Source: RI-106 sp964496875 (GTDB lineage: Bacteria > Cyanobacteriota > Vampirovibrionia > Obscuribacterales > Obscuribacteraceae). From it: DNA of 64,000 nt. The notes below the pieces were generated by a model. It saw nothing but the letters and a program-made list of their open reading frames with translations. It did no database searches and had not been told where the DNA came from. Positions 26,235-36,300 of the stretch are shown piece by piece. How positions within the stretch are numbered: position 1 is the stretch's first letter; each line of letters starts with the position of its first letter. The stretch is from positions 1 through 64,000 of the forward strand of contig CAZCBH010000017.1 in assembly GCA_964496875.1 (NCBI GenBank). Reading direction: 5' to 3'. Both the position numbers and the translations under genes were made by a program.

Positions 26235-28103
26235 ATGAGAACCCCGACCACCAGTGAGAGCCTGTCAGAGATAAGCGGGCCTGAGCTAGAGCCGAATCAT
26301 CTCTGGACAGATGAGCGCCGCATGAAGCCGGCTTTTGCCGTCGGTGTTCTGATTGCGGCTTGCGCGCTGCTCTATTTTCCGGGTATGGGGAGTTTTCCGG
26401 CGGTCAATCCGGCAGAGGCTTACTATGTCGAAGCGGGCCGGGAGATGGTCGAGTTGGGTAACTACATAACTCCCTATCTCAACTATCAAATCTATTTTTC
26501 AAAGCCTATTATGACTTTCTGGCTGACAGCCGCTTCATACAAGCTCTTCGGTGTCTCAGAAGCGGCAGCCAGGTTTCCCTTTGCCCTGATTGTCAGCGCC
26601 ATGGTCCTGGGGGTCTATCTGTTCGTATCCAGGCTTAAGAGTGTAAGAGCCGGTCTCTTTGCCGGTCTATCGCTGGCGGCTTCCCCTCTTGTGCTGTTGA
26701 TTGCCCGGGAATCGCCCATAGATATAGCTTTCTCGGCATTTTTAGCCCTGGCGGTACTTTCCACCGGTTTCTGCCTTGCTAAAGAAAGTCGCTTTTCCTG
26801 GACCCTGATATATAGCGGTCTGGGTCTGGCGGTGCTCACCAAAGGACCGGCTGCGGTCGCTCTTTATCTGATGGCGGTGGCTTTCTTCCTGGCTTTGACC
26901 CGGCCGGGCATCAGGGAGCTTGGCGGATGGTTGAGTCGACTGAAGCTCCTGCCTGGAATCGCGCTCTTTCTTTCGGTGATTCTGCCCTGGCATGCTGCGG
27001 TCTGGATGCAGACCGAGGGGCTCTTTCTGAAGGTTTTCTTCCTCTACGAAAACGTGGCGCGCTATGCCGGCCATACTAATATGGGCAAAATGAGCGTCTG
27101 GTTTTTTATTCCGGTCCTGGCGACTGGATTCTTTCCATTTGTTCTGCTGCTTTTTCCGGCTTTCAAAGACGCGCTCAGTCTTTCTGGAAGACGGTTGAGA
27201 GAGGACCCTACGATGCGGGGTCTTGCTTTTCTTTTTGCTTTTGCCGCCGTCACCTTCACCTTCTTCAGCTTTTCCGGCACCAAGCTGATTACCTATATTC
27301 TTCCAGTGATGGCTCCGATAGCAGTTTTTGTGGGACTTTTCATAAATCGGCTCTGTCAGTCTGTCGAGGATTCGAAAGGCGATGAAGACGGCGCTTTGGC
27401 GCTTTGGCGCAAGACTTTCTGTATCTCGGTTCTGGTCTATGGTCTGGTCGCCGCCGCCGCTCTGGTATTTGCACTTCTTTATTTCAGCTCCTGGAGCATT
27501 TTGATTAAATCCCTGGCTGTAACAGGGCTTGCGGTGTTTTTCGCCGGTTCACTGACTCAGTTTCGTCTCTTCAGGCAGGGGGCTTTCGTGAAATCGGTCT
27601 CGGTCGCTTTTGCCACCATGGTCCTAGCCCTTTCGATAATAGCCAATACAGGGTTTCATCTCTTCTACACTCATCAAGAGGGAGATTTGATGAAAGTTTC
27701 GTCGAAAGCCGGACAGATTTCGGACCAGGTTCATATGTTCGGGGTCTTTATGCCTTCGGCTATATACTACGCCCGCGGTCCGGTGAACACTTTCTTTCTG
27801 ACCAAGCAGATCAAACCGCTTCAGGCAGGCGACGGGATAAGCCGCACTATAATCGTGCGGGATCGTGACCTGCCTAAGCTTTCAGAGGTACCTGGTCTGG
27901 TTCTCGAGCCGGTTGAGAAAGCCGGGCAGTGGGGTCTGTATCGAATTAGCGGATTCGAAGTAGAAAAGGTTATGATTCTTGAAGATGTATTCAGGATGCC
28001 AGAGGTATTTCAGAGTTTGATGGATGGAGACACAAGTATGGGACCCCTGACGGTGCCCTATGCTGCTGGAAGAGCCCGAATCGAAAAGAGGAGCCGGGAT
28101 TGA
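26235..28103 (+). CDS. Glycosyltransferase, ArnT/PMT (GT39-like) family
   Basis: About 622 residues from ATG 26235. The open frame begins at TTG 26064, and ATG 26322 (MKPAFAVGVL) is also possible. Around eleven membrane helices are present. The first periplasmic loop has NPAEAYYVEAGREMVELGNYITP and KPIMTFWL, the family pattern in which an acidic residue acts on a polyprenyl-phosphate sugar. Further conserved segments are ARESPIDIAFSAF and LTKGPAAVAL. It probably transfers a sugar from a lipid carrier to an envelope acceptor on the outer face of the inner membrane. The stop overlaps the TTG start of the next gene, suggesting translational coupling. Confidence 0.85.
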   Translation: MRTPTTSESLSEISGPELEPNHLWTDERRMKPAFAVGVLIAACALLYFPGMGSFPAVNPAEAYYVEAGREMVELGNYITPYLNYQIYFSKPIMTFWLTAASYKLFGVSEAAARFPFALIVSAMVLGVYLFVSRLKSVRAGLFAGLSLAASPLVLLIARESPIDIAFSAFLALAVLSTGFCLAKESRFSWTLIYSGLGLAVLTKGPAAVALYLMAVAFFLALTRPGIRELGGWLSRLKLLPGIALFLSVILPWHAAVWMQTEGLFLKVFFLYENVARYAGHTNMGKMSVWFFIPVLATGFFPFVLLLFPAFKDALSLSGRRLREDPTMRGLAFLFAFAAVTFTFFSFSGTKLITYILPVMAPIAVFVGLFINRLCQSVEDSKGDEDGALALWRKTFCISVLVYGLVAAAALVFALLYFSSWSILIKSLAVTGLAVFFAGSLTQFRLFRQGAFVKSVSVAFATMVLALSIIANTGFHLFYTHQEGDLMKVSSKAGQISDQVHMFGVFMPSAIYYARGPVNTFFLTKQIKPLQAGDGISRTIIVRDRDLPKLSEVPGLVLEPVEKAGQWGLYRISGFEVEKVMILEDVFRMPEVFQSLMDGDTSMGPLTVPYAAGRARIEKRSRD

Positions 28104-28130
28104 AGGGATTGGCCGGGATTGAAGGAATTG
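28093..28130 (+). repeat. 19-bp tandem duplication at a stop/start junction
   Basis: Two 19-bp copies, 28093-28111 and 28112-28130, differ at one base. They overlap the end of the glycosyltransferase gene and the first codons of the phosphatase gene. Confidence 0.85.
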
Positions 28131-28789
28131 AAGTGGCTTTGAGAAGAAGATATGGAAGAGTCGGTAAGGAGAGGTTTTTCGCCTTTCTTGCTAGCGCTAT
28201 TCTGGTTGTTGGCGGTACGACTTCCTGCGCTATGAAGGATGCCGAATTGCCTGCTATGAACAAGGCTCCGGTCATATCGGCCAATTTGAACAAGGAGCTT
28301 CGCAACTTTCACAAGGTCAACGACTATCTCTATCGTGGTGGCATGCCTACACCGAACGGCATCCAGGCTTTGCATGATAATGGCATCAACACTATTGTGG
28401 ATCTGCGTTGTGACCCTCTAGGAATCGCCCTGGAGAAACATGTTGCCACCACCCTTGGTATGGAGTATATCAGTCTGCCCAGCGGAAACGCGCCGCCGCA
28501 TCCGGCCAAAGTCGCCCGGTTTATCAAAAGGGTGAAAGAGATGGAAAAGGCTCATCAAGCGGGAGAAAAGGGGGCAGTGTTCGTCCATTGTAACGCCGGT
28601 TGCGACCGGACTAGTTTTTATCTGGCTTGCTGGAGAGTAATCGAAAAAGGATGGCATCCTGTAAGAGCCGGTGTGGAGATGCTGCGCTACGGCTTCTTGA
28701 TTCATCACCTGGAGTTTCCTGTCACCAATGACGCAGACAAGCTAATCGTGCCGGGCCGTCCATATGACCAGAACAATCCCCAGCCCTGA
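28100..28789 (+). CDS. Dual-specificity/tyrosine-phosphatase-like protein, membrane-anchored
   Basis: 229 residues from TTG 28100; a later start is possible. A hydrophobic N-terminal segment (FFAFLASAILVVGG) ends in TTSC, possibly a lipobox, so the protein may be a lipoprotein. The catalytic loop HCNAGCDRT has Cys164-x5-Arg170, and YLYRGGMPTPNG plus INTIVDLR are usual in this family. The catalytic domain is therefore probably periplasmic (inference). Coupling to the glycosyltransferase hints at an envelope-phosphate substrate rather than a phosphoprotein, but this is open. Confidence 0.8.
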   Translation: MKGLAGIEGIEVALRRRYGRVGKERFFAFLASAILVVGGTTSCAMKDAELPAMNKAPVISANLNKELRNFHKVNDYLYRGGMPTPNGIQALHDNGINTIVDLRCDPLGIALEKHVATTLGMEYISLPSGNAPPHPAKVARFIKRVKEMEKAHQAGEKGAVFVHCNAGCDRTSFYLACWRVIEKGWHPVRAGVEMLRYGFLIHHLEFPVTNDADKLIVPGRPYDQNNPQP

Positions 28790-28822
28790 CAGTTGGTCGA
28801 TTTCTGAACTTTTCGTTTTCTA

Positions 28823-30235
28823 TCAGAGCGGTAGGAATTCGTCGGTTTGATGGAAGCCGACTATTTTCTTGGTCAGTGGACCGCTGAGTAAAAGCTCGTC
28901 CAGGGCTTCATGCACATGGTCATCGGTAATAGATAAAGTATCGCCGTTTTTCGATTCTGATTCTGATTCTGATTCTGCCGCTATCAATGCCGATTTGCGC
29001 ATTAATTCTTGTATGAAGGCCGGGCTGGCTCCCTCGGTTCTGCGGGTAATGCGGTCCATGTCCTCTACCTTCAGCTCCATGCCGCGGGCGTATTGTTCTA
29101 TCAAGCGCTGTCTACATTCTCTATCAGGCAGGGGAAACTCGATAGCCTGATCTACTCTGCCTGGTCTGAGGGCAAGGGCCGGTTCAATAACTTCCGGGCG
29201 GTTGGTTGTTAGAAGGAAGAGAATCTCGGTATCTTTATTGAGTCCATCGAGTTCGTTCAGGAGTTGATGCAGTATAGTTTGTCCAAGAGTCTCATCACGA
29301 GTATGGGCGATTAAATCGACATCCTCCATAATCACCAGGGACGGTGCCAGCAATCTTGCCAGTTGGAAAGACTGTTTAATTAGCCATAGTTGCTCTCCTG
29401 ACAGCAAAAACACCGTCACGCCTTCCAGGTATTGTGAAAAGAACTTGGCAGTAAAGGTCTTTCCCGTGCCTGGTTTGCCGTGGAAAAGTACACCTCTTTT
29501 GAGGGATTTGCCTACCGCTTTCAATTTTTCGGAATGCTTGTAGAAGCTGCCTATGTTTCGCTCTATGAGGTTCATGGTCTTTTCGGGCAGTACGATGTCC
29601 TCTCTGGATACTTCGGCAAATTTGTGAAACTGGATTCTCAGCCAGCCGGAGACGTCTCCAAAGCTCTCCTGACCGGACAAGGAGATTACTTTTCCCCGAT
29701 ATATACTGTGTTTGTTTAGCTGCTCTCTAACCTGTTCGATGAACTCGGAACAAGCCTCCGGGTCTTTTGAGTAGACCACGAGGTCGACCTGGTTGCTGCC
29801 TTCGTATATGAAGCTTGCCTCCACCGCGTATTTTTTCTCTGCGATTGTAATCAGATAGATGCCGTTTCTGGGGCACTGAATGGAGGTGTCGGTGTCGGTA
29901 TCGATGCACTCTTGCTGGACCAATGATACTTTCGGCCCTGGTGGGGGCAGCTCCTGAACCAGGTATTTGAGTCCGAATCCGGCGTGACCGATTAGCTCAT
30001 AATTTCCGCCTTGCTCCTTGACCAGCTCTTTGATGGCGATATGGAGATTGGGAAAATCTATTCCTTGGAAACTGCGAATAGCATTGACTAGTTTTCTTGG
30101 CTCTCTACCGAAGTGTTCTGTGATTCTTTTGATCAGGGAATCTCGTTTCATGAGCGTATTGAGAATTGCGCACCCGATACCTACGCAGGAGACGACAAGA
30201 ATCAGAATTACGAGTTTAAAGGTCTGTGGATCCAC
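28823..30235 (-). CDS. Membrane-anchored AAA+ ATPase
   Basis: 470 residues. One N-terminal helix (about 5-27) is followed by about 220 residues of unrecognised sequence. The AAA+ module has Walker A GKPGTGKT (about 253-260), Walker B LVIMEDVD, sensor LLTTNRPE and the Arg finger RPGRVD, and it resembles FtsH/BCS1-type ATPases. No zinc-protease HExxH follows, so it is not FtsH. A role in remodelling membrane proteins is plausible. Near the C-terminus a SESESESES stretch is encoded by an ATTCTG hexamer repeat. It is divergent from the TPR gene at 30380. Confidence 0.88.
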   Translation of the reverse strand: MDPQTFKLVILILVVSCVGIGCAILNTLMKRDSLIKRITEHFGREPRKLVNAIRSFQGIDFPNLHIAIKELVKEQGGNYELIGHAGFGLKYLVQELPPPGPKVSLVQQECIDTDTDTSIQCPRNGIYLITIAEKKYAVEASFIYEGSNQVDLVVYSKDPEACSEFIEQVREQLNKHSIYRGKVISLSGQESFGDVSGWLRIQFHKFAEVSREDIVLPEKTMNLIERNIGSFYKHSEKLKAVGKSLKRGVLFHGKPGTGKTFTAKFFSQYLEGVTVFLLSGEQLWLIKQSFQLARLLAPSLVIMEDVDLIAHTRDETLGQTILHQLLNELDGLNKDTEILFLLTTNRPEVIEPALALRPGRVDQAIEFPLPDRECRQRLIEQYARGMELKVEDMDRITRRTEGASPAFIQELMRKSALIAAESESESESKNGDTLSITDDHVHEALDELLLSGPLTKKIVGFHQTDEFLPL

Positions 30236-30379
30236 GATGAGCCTCGCTTGACAATAAGCCTGGCATTAAGATAATTCGGTTCGAAGTCTATCCTATTGAA
30301 TACCGGTGTATTTGTTCGGTTCAAAATAGGTAAAATAAAAGTCGGCGACTGTAGTCATAGTAAGAGGAGCCCAGCGGAT

Positions 30380-31978
30380 TTGCGATTCTTGAGTGGATAT
30401 TCATTGTGTTTCTTTCTTCTAGTTACGCTCGCTGCTTCCGGCTCGACAGCAGAGACCGGCGCCGTCGCGCAGCCCGCTCAGGCAAGAGAGAGCGCCTGGA
30501 AGACCGCATATGAACGGGCTGATAAGTATTTGAACCAGGGCGATTTCAAGGAGGCGGAAGCTAACTTTCGGGAGGCCTTAAAGCTTGTCAAAAAGCAATC
30601 GAAAGCATTTGAGGACGAGGTGCTGTGCACCAAGCGACTGGCTGCCACTCTTACTCTTCAGGATAAGACCGGGGAGGCTCGCGAGACTTATCGCAGTCTG
30701 CTATCCAGGGTAGAGCGTCGCTATGGCGCTCACAGTCACGAAACCGAGCCTCTTCTCATGGCTCTTGGATCTATAGAAGAGTCCGCCGGCAATCACAGTC
30801 TTGCAATGTCATATTACAACCGCGCTCTAAAGATAAGCGAGAAGAATGATGGAGCCTACAGTCCTGCTTATGCCAATACTTTGAGCAGGCTTGGCAGAGT
30901 CAATCACCGTCTGGGCAATAGAGACACCGCTGTCGTGCAGTACAAGCAGGCTATCTCCATTCTCTCCAAAGCGCCCAATCAGGAAGCGGCTCAGCAACTC
31001 AAATCGGTCATGCATGAGTATGGGGATTTGATCAAGGGTGATGATCATTCTGATAGGCGGCTTATAGAGGATTTCGATAGAGACGTTTTGAACCGGAAAC
31101 CGGAGTACGTTGACTCCGGAACGGTAAAAGAAGGCGGTGTCAAGCATGCAGAGCAACCTGAGTCTGTTTCTGCATCCGACTATATTTCAGACGACAATTC
31201 CGATGCCGGATTGCGGCCAGCAATTAGTATCGAAGCAAAGGGCGTCGGATCCAGCTTTCAGCAAGCAAGCCGAACTCGTTTCGAATCGATGGGGCGGACT
31301 CAAACTGATGAGAATGAGAAGATTGCGCTAAGAGGCATGATTCGCCCGGAGTCAAGTCAGTCACTTGCGCCTGCTTATGAAGCAGTCAATGAGAGTGTCT
31401 TTAATCAGAAGCGCTATGGTGTCACGGAAGATCAGTATAAGCGAAAAATTGCTATCGATATCGACGCCCTTGGTGGCAATCATCCCTCGGTCGCAAACGA
31501 CATGGCCGCTCTTGCGCAGCTATATATTGAGCACAAAAAATACAGCGAGGCAAGAGAGCTCTTCCTGAAAGCACTGAAAATCTATGACTCTACCTATGGT
31601 GAGGACAATCTACTCACCATTAGCGCCACCGCTTCTCTAGCCCAGGTGGAATTTGCGCTGGGAGACTATGAGCGCTCAGCCGATCTGTATCGGAAAGCGC
31701 TCGGTCATGGACAAAAGTCTCTAGGTCCGAATAATCTTGAAACAGCCAGGATTTTAAACGGTCTGGCCTATCTCTATTACAACCAGGGAAAGTTGAGTGA
31801 GTCTCTTACGTTCTACGAATGGGCTGTCTCCAGCACCGAGAGTGCCACCGGCAGCAATGATCCTCTTTTCGCTGCTTGTTTGAAGGATTACGCCAGGGTT
31901 CTTCGTAGCGTCGGTAAGGAGAGCAGGGCTAAAGAAGTAGAGATGCGAGCTGATTCGATTCTGGCTCAGCGTAATTAG
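30380..31978 (+). CDS. Secreted TPR protein (paralogue of 39166-40740)
   Basis: 532 residues from TTG 30380, with AGAGGAG ten bases upstream; TTG 30296 would add 28 residues. The signal peptide is LCFFLLVTLAASGSTA. Two TPR blocks (FKEAEANFREALKL; YSEARELFLKALKIY, YERSADLYRKALG, LSESLTFYEWAV) flank a linker of about 150 residues that has no repeats. The gene shares order, the LGGNHPSVANDMAALAQLY segment and the C-terminal LAYLYYNQGK/FYEWAV segment with the gene at 39166, so the two are paralogues. A periplasmic interaction role is inferred. Confidence 0.85.
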   Translation: MRFLSGYSLCFFLLVTLAASGSTAETGAVAQPAQARESAWKTAYERADKYLNQGDFKEAEANFREALKLVKKQSKAFEDEVLCTKRLAATLTLQDKTGEARETYRSLLSRVERRYGAHSHETEPLLMALGSIEESAGNHSLAMSYYNRALKISEKNDGAYSPAYANTLSRLGRVNHRLGNRDTAVVQYKQAISILSKAPNQEAAQQLKSVMHEYGDLIKGDDHSDRRLIEDFDRDVLNRKPEYVDSGTVKEGGVKHAEQPESVSASDYISDDNSDAGLRPAISIEAKGVGSSFQQASRTRFESMGRTQTDENEKIALRGMIRPESSQSLAPAYEAVNESVFNQKRYGVTEDQYKRKIAIDIDALGGNHPSVANDMAALAQLYIEHKKYSEARELFLKALKIYDSTYGEDNLLTISATASLAQVEFALGDYERSADLYRKALGHGQKSLGPNNLETARILNGLAYLYYNQGKLSESLTFYEWAVSSTESATGSNDPLFAACLKDYARVLRSVGKESRAKEVEMRADSILAQRN

Positions 31979-31998
31979 TCATTAGTTTATCGCTGTTC

Positions 31999-33351
31999 TC
32001 AGCTCTCGTTATTTTTAACTTCGGTCATTCTCTTTTGTTTCTTCAGAGAGGCTCCGACAGGATGGACTCTGGATTGATTCTCCAGCTCTTCTGAGCCTTT
32101 GAGGGCTACCTGATCGCCTTCTTTGAGATCGCCAAAGACCTCGACCAGACCTTCCATGATCTGGCCTTTTTTAACAGTGACCCATTTGACCCGGTCGCTA
32201 TCTATTTTGCAGACAAAGGTATTGAGCGGGGTTGAAACGACTGAGCTTATCGGAACAAAAAGGGTCGACTCTTTGCGGCGAGTCGGCCAGTAGATTTTGC
32301 AGAACATGCCTGGCAGAATTTTGTATTCCGGATTGAGGAAGTTCAACTCCACCGGCATGGTTCTTGTGTCTTTATCCAGATTATTGCTTATTCTGGCCAC
32401 CTTGCCTTTGAAGCGGCGTCCAGGGAAGGATGATACCGAGAATTCGACCTCCGAGCCCAGTATCAGTCCATCGGTGTAGATTTCCGGAACCGGCGCGATG
32501 ATCCGGAGTAAATCCAATTGCTTGAGACGACAGATAGGAGGATAGGCGCCCGTGCCGTCGGGGCCGACGAAGCTGCCTACGTGCATTTTTCGTTCGGTGA
32601 CATAGCCGTCGAAAGGTGCGGGGATCTCCAGGTAGGAAGCGAAATCGGCGAAGTTCTCGAATCCGCGAATCATTGACTCTACTTGCTCTTTCCGCATATT
32701 TACTTCGTGATCCTTAGCGTTCACCCGTTTGATGAAGGTGTTGACCTCTTGTTCTGATGCTTCCACCGTCTGGGACCACTGGACAACGTCATTGTCAGCG
32801 ATTACGCCGGGCACTAAAGAGGCGGCATAGACTCTCTGATAGGTAGACTGGTCTGCCAGCAGTTTTGCCCTTCTTTTTTTGAGCTCGGCCTTCATGTCCT
32901 CCAGTTTGGACTCTTCGGCAGCCAGGGCGGCTTTCGCTGCCGCTACTTTGGCCATGCCTTCATTTCTTCGGGCGATGTATTCCGGAGCGTACATACGAAC
33001 CATCAGTTGACCGGCTTTTACCACCGAGCCTCGGTCAACACCTATCCATTGAATGAATCCAGGCACTTTCGGGTAGATCAAAACATCCTGGTAGGCATCG
33101 ATTTCGCCAGGTAACTGGTCTTCTCGAAAGAGTGTCTTTTTCACCACCGTTGTCACCGGAACAGAGACTGCCACATCCGGTGTTTCTCTGGTGTCGACCA
33201 GGGGTCTAGAGTGTTTTTTCCACAGAAAGAAGAAAGCTATCCCTGCCACCGCAATCACAATCGCGAGAGTCACCATGTTCGTCTTGTTGAAGACAGAGAG
33301 TTCTTTCTCGTCGCTATTTCTGATTTCTTCCGGGGTCTCGTTTTCCTTCAT
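31999..33351 (-). CDS. RND efflux periplasmic adaptor (membrane fusion protein)
   Basis: 450 residues. One N-terminal anchor (VTLAIVIAVAGIAFFFLW) is followed by a lipoyl half-motif (GEIDAYQDVLIYPKVPGFI, VDRGSVVKAGQLMVRM), a long coiled-coil hairpin (about 140-235) and beta-barrel segments (FDGYVTERKMHVGSFV, LPGMFCKIYWP). These are the HlyD/AcrA-type parts bridging an RND pump and TolC. It is the last gene of the tolC-RND-adaptor operon, 27 bases after the pump gene. Confidence 0.92.
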   Translation of the reverse strand: MKENETPEEIRNSDEKELSVFNKTNMVTLAIVIAVAGIAFFFLWKKHSRPLVDTRETPDVAVSVPVTTVVKKTLFREDQLPGEIDAYQDVLIYPKVPGFIQWIGVDRGSVVKAGQLMVRMYAPEYIARRNEGMAKVAAAKAALAAEESKLEDMKAELKKRRAKLLADQSTYQRVYAASLVPGVIADNDVVQWSQTVEASEQEVNTFIKRVNAKDHEVNMRKEQVESMIRGFENFADFASYLEIPAPFDGYVTERKMHVGSFVGPDGTGAYPPICRLKQLDLLRIIAPVPEIYTDGLILGSEVEFSVSSFPGRRFKGKVARISNNLDKDTRTMPVELNFLNPEYKILPGMFCKIYWPTRRKESTLFVPISSVVSTPLNTFVCKIDSDRVKWVTVKKGQIMEGLVEVFGDLKEGDQVALKGSEELENQSRVHPVGASLKKQKRMTEVKNNES

Positions 33352-33378
33352 CTTCCACGTACCTTATGCATGACCGGG

Positions 33379-36300
33379 TCAAATACCCTGGTCTTCGGGA
33401 TGCAGCGAGCGAACGCCTACCGGGGCGCTCTTTTGAATTATCATGAATACCAGAGGCAAAATAGTCAGTACCGATAGAGTCGACATGGATAGTCCACCGA
33501 TGACGGCTCTACCCAGAGAGGCGCTCTGTCCTCCGGAGAGTGCCATCGGTATCATACCTGCCACCATGGCGATAGAGGTCATAAGAATCGGGCGCATCCT
33601 GCTCTGCGCTCCATGAATGGCGGCCTCTTCTGCGCTCATGCCCTTGGCTCTGCTCTGTTCGGCAAAGACAACCAGCAGGATGGCGTTGGCTATTCCTACC
33701 CCGGTGGACATGATCGCGCCCATAAATGACTGGACGTTGAGGGTGGTACCGGTGACGGTGAGCATGGTGAGAACACCCAGAAGTATGGCTGGACTGGTGG
33801 ACATCACTATTAGTACCACCCGGGAAGCCTGGAAGTAGGCGAGAAGCATCAGTGTGATAATCACCACCGCCAGCAAAAGACCGGTGAGCAGGTGGAAGAA
33901 TGTGTCTTCTAGAAGCGGCACCTGACCGAGCACGTTGACAAATACTCCCGGCGGTGGTTTGCCCGCTCTGCGCACCGCTTCTTGTACGGCTTCTCCGGCT
34001 CTGCCCAAGTCATTGCCTTCTATATTGGCCGTGAGCGATACCATTCTCATCATGTTGTATCGATCGAATTCACCGTTGGTGACACCATATTCGACTTTGG
34101 CCACGTCCTGAATAAGCGGATGCTGCCGTCGTCTAGTATGATTGCCTGGATAATATCTGTTTGTATCCGGGTCTTCCAGCTCGTCCATGTACTCAGCCAT
34201 CTGGTCCGAGCGGGTGCTTTTCATGGTGGGGAATTTTTCGATGTCCTCTTTCGAGCGGATCTGATCCTGGGGCACCTGTACCTGGACCTGGTAGGAAAAG
34301 CCGCTCTTGGCGTCGCGCCACAGGCTGAGGTGCACGAATCGGCTGGAGAAGAAGGCAGGCTGCAACGACATACCTATATCTTCCGGGGTGACTCCCAGCT
34401 GTCCTGCCAGTTCGCGGTCTATTTTGATTTCGCAGGAGGGATAATCTAGGGGTTGTCCCCATTGAAGATCTCGAAGCTGACTGATTTTTTTCATCTCTTT
34501 CAGCACTTTACCGGCGAAGAGTTTGTCGGCTACCAGATCCGGTCCGGTTACCTGTACGGTTATCGGGGTTGGAGAGCCGAGGTTCATGATCTGGCTGACG
34601 AGATCCCCTGGTTCGAAGGAGAACAACGTATCCGGAATGGTTTTCTTGAGGTCTTCCCGAAGTTTATCTTTGAATTTCGATATATCGATTCCGGATTTTT
34701 CATTGAGCTGCACATCGAGAACCGCCTGGTGGGGACCGGATGTCCAGAGAAATGCGGAGCTTATCGGAAACATCGGGGGTTGTTGACCGGCATAGCCCAG
34801 GGTTTTTTCCACGTTACCCGGTCCAGCCAGTTTTTTGACCCGTTCTATCGTATGGAGCACCCTGTCTTCCAGGGCTTCCACCCGCATACCGGTGGGCGCT
34901 GATATCCTTACCCGAAACTGGCTTGTGCCGGAGTCGGGAAATAGCTGTTTACCGATGTCTTCGTAGAGAAAAACGACGGTGGAGATGGCGACGATTAGAT
35001 AAACCGGCACGACTATGCCACGGATAGGCGCCAGGAAGTGGAGGATTTTACCAAGCCCGTCTTTAAGCACATCGACAAAGTCTCGTTTGGCTTCTTTGTG
35101 CTCGGCTTTCAAGATCCAGACAGCCATAATAGGAACGACGGTGGAGGCGAGGGTTGTAGAAGCTATCATGGCGAAGCCCACAGCCAGCGAGAGCGGGATG
35201 AATAGCTCCCTGGTGATCCCGACCATGAAGAAGGAGGGCACGAAGACAGCCACCACCGAGAACATGGCGAGCATTCTCGGCACCATCGTCTCGACACAGG
35301 CGTCGAAGACCGCTCTTGCCAGGGCTGCCCCTTCGGATAGATGGCTGTGGATGTTCTCGATACAGACGGTCGCTTCGTCGACCAGAATGCCGATAGCCAG
35401 GGCCAGACCGCTCAGGGTCTGGATATTGAAAGTCTGACCGCATAGCCAGAGGCCTACGATGGCGGAGAGCAGGGAGAGCGGAATGGTTGTTACCACAATC
35501 AGGGTACTGCGGAAGTCTCGCAGGAATATAAGAATCATCAAGCCGGGCAGAATCGTGCCCATCAGACCTTCTCTAAACACATCGTCGATGGCTTCCCGTA
35601 CATATTTGGACTGGTCGAATTCGTAGCTGATTTTCACATCGTTGGGTAGAACGGCCTGCATCCGGGGCAGGGCCGCTTTCAGGTTGTCCACCACCGAAAC
35701 GGTCGAGGCGTCGGCGCGTTTTACCGCCGGCAGATAGACTGTTCGTCTGCCCTGGAAAAGGGCGTAGCCGCAGAGAATGTCGGCAGAGTCCTGCACCACG
35801 CCCACGTCTTTGATGAAAATCTGTGGGCCGTGACCGGTTCGAATCGGAAGGTAGTCGAGCTGGTGAATATCGGGCAAGTCCGTATTGACCGGCGCGATCC
35901 GCATGTAATCGCCGGTTCTGACGTTGCCGGCCGGCAGCACTTTGTTGCCTGTTTCGAGGGCCTGGATGATCTCGTCGCCGGATATATTGTATTTGCGCAA
36001 TTTATCCGCGTCGACACTGATAACGATACTACGAATGTTGCCGCCGAAGGGTGGTGGCGCTTCCGCTCCGGGGACGGTGGCAAGCATCGGTCGAATCCTT
36101 GTATAGGCAAGGTCCTCCAACTCTTTTACTGTCTTGGTTTCAGATGACAAAACCAGTTGTCCGACCGGCAGGCTGCCGGCATCGAATCGCAACACGAATG
36201 GATTATAGGTCCCCTTCGGCATCAAGCTGGTGGCGCGGTTGGCCATGGCTACTATGCCTGCCATGGCGCTGGCCATATCCGTATCGGGCTGGAAGAATAC

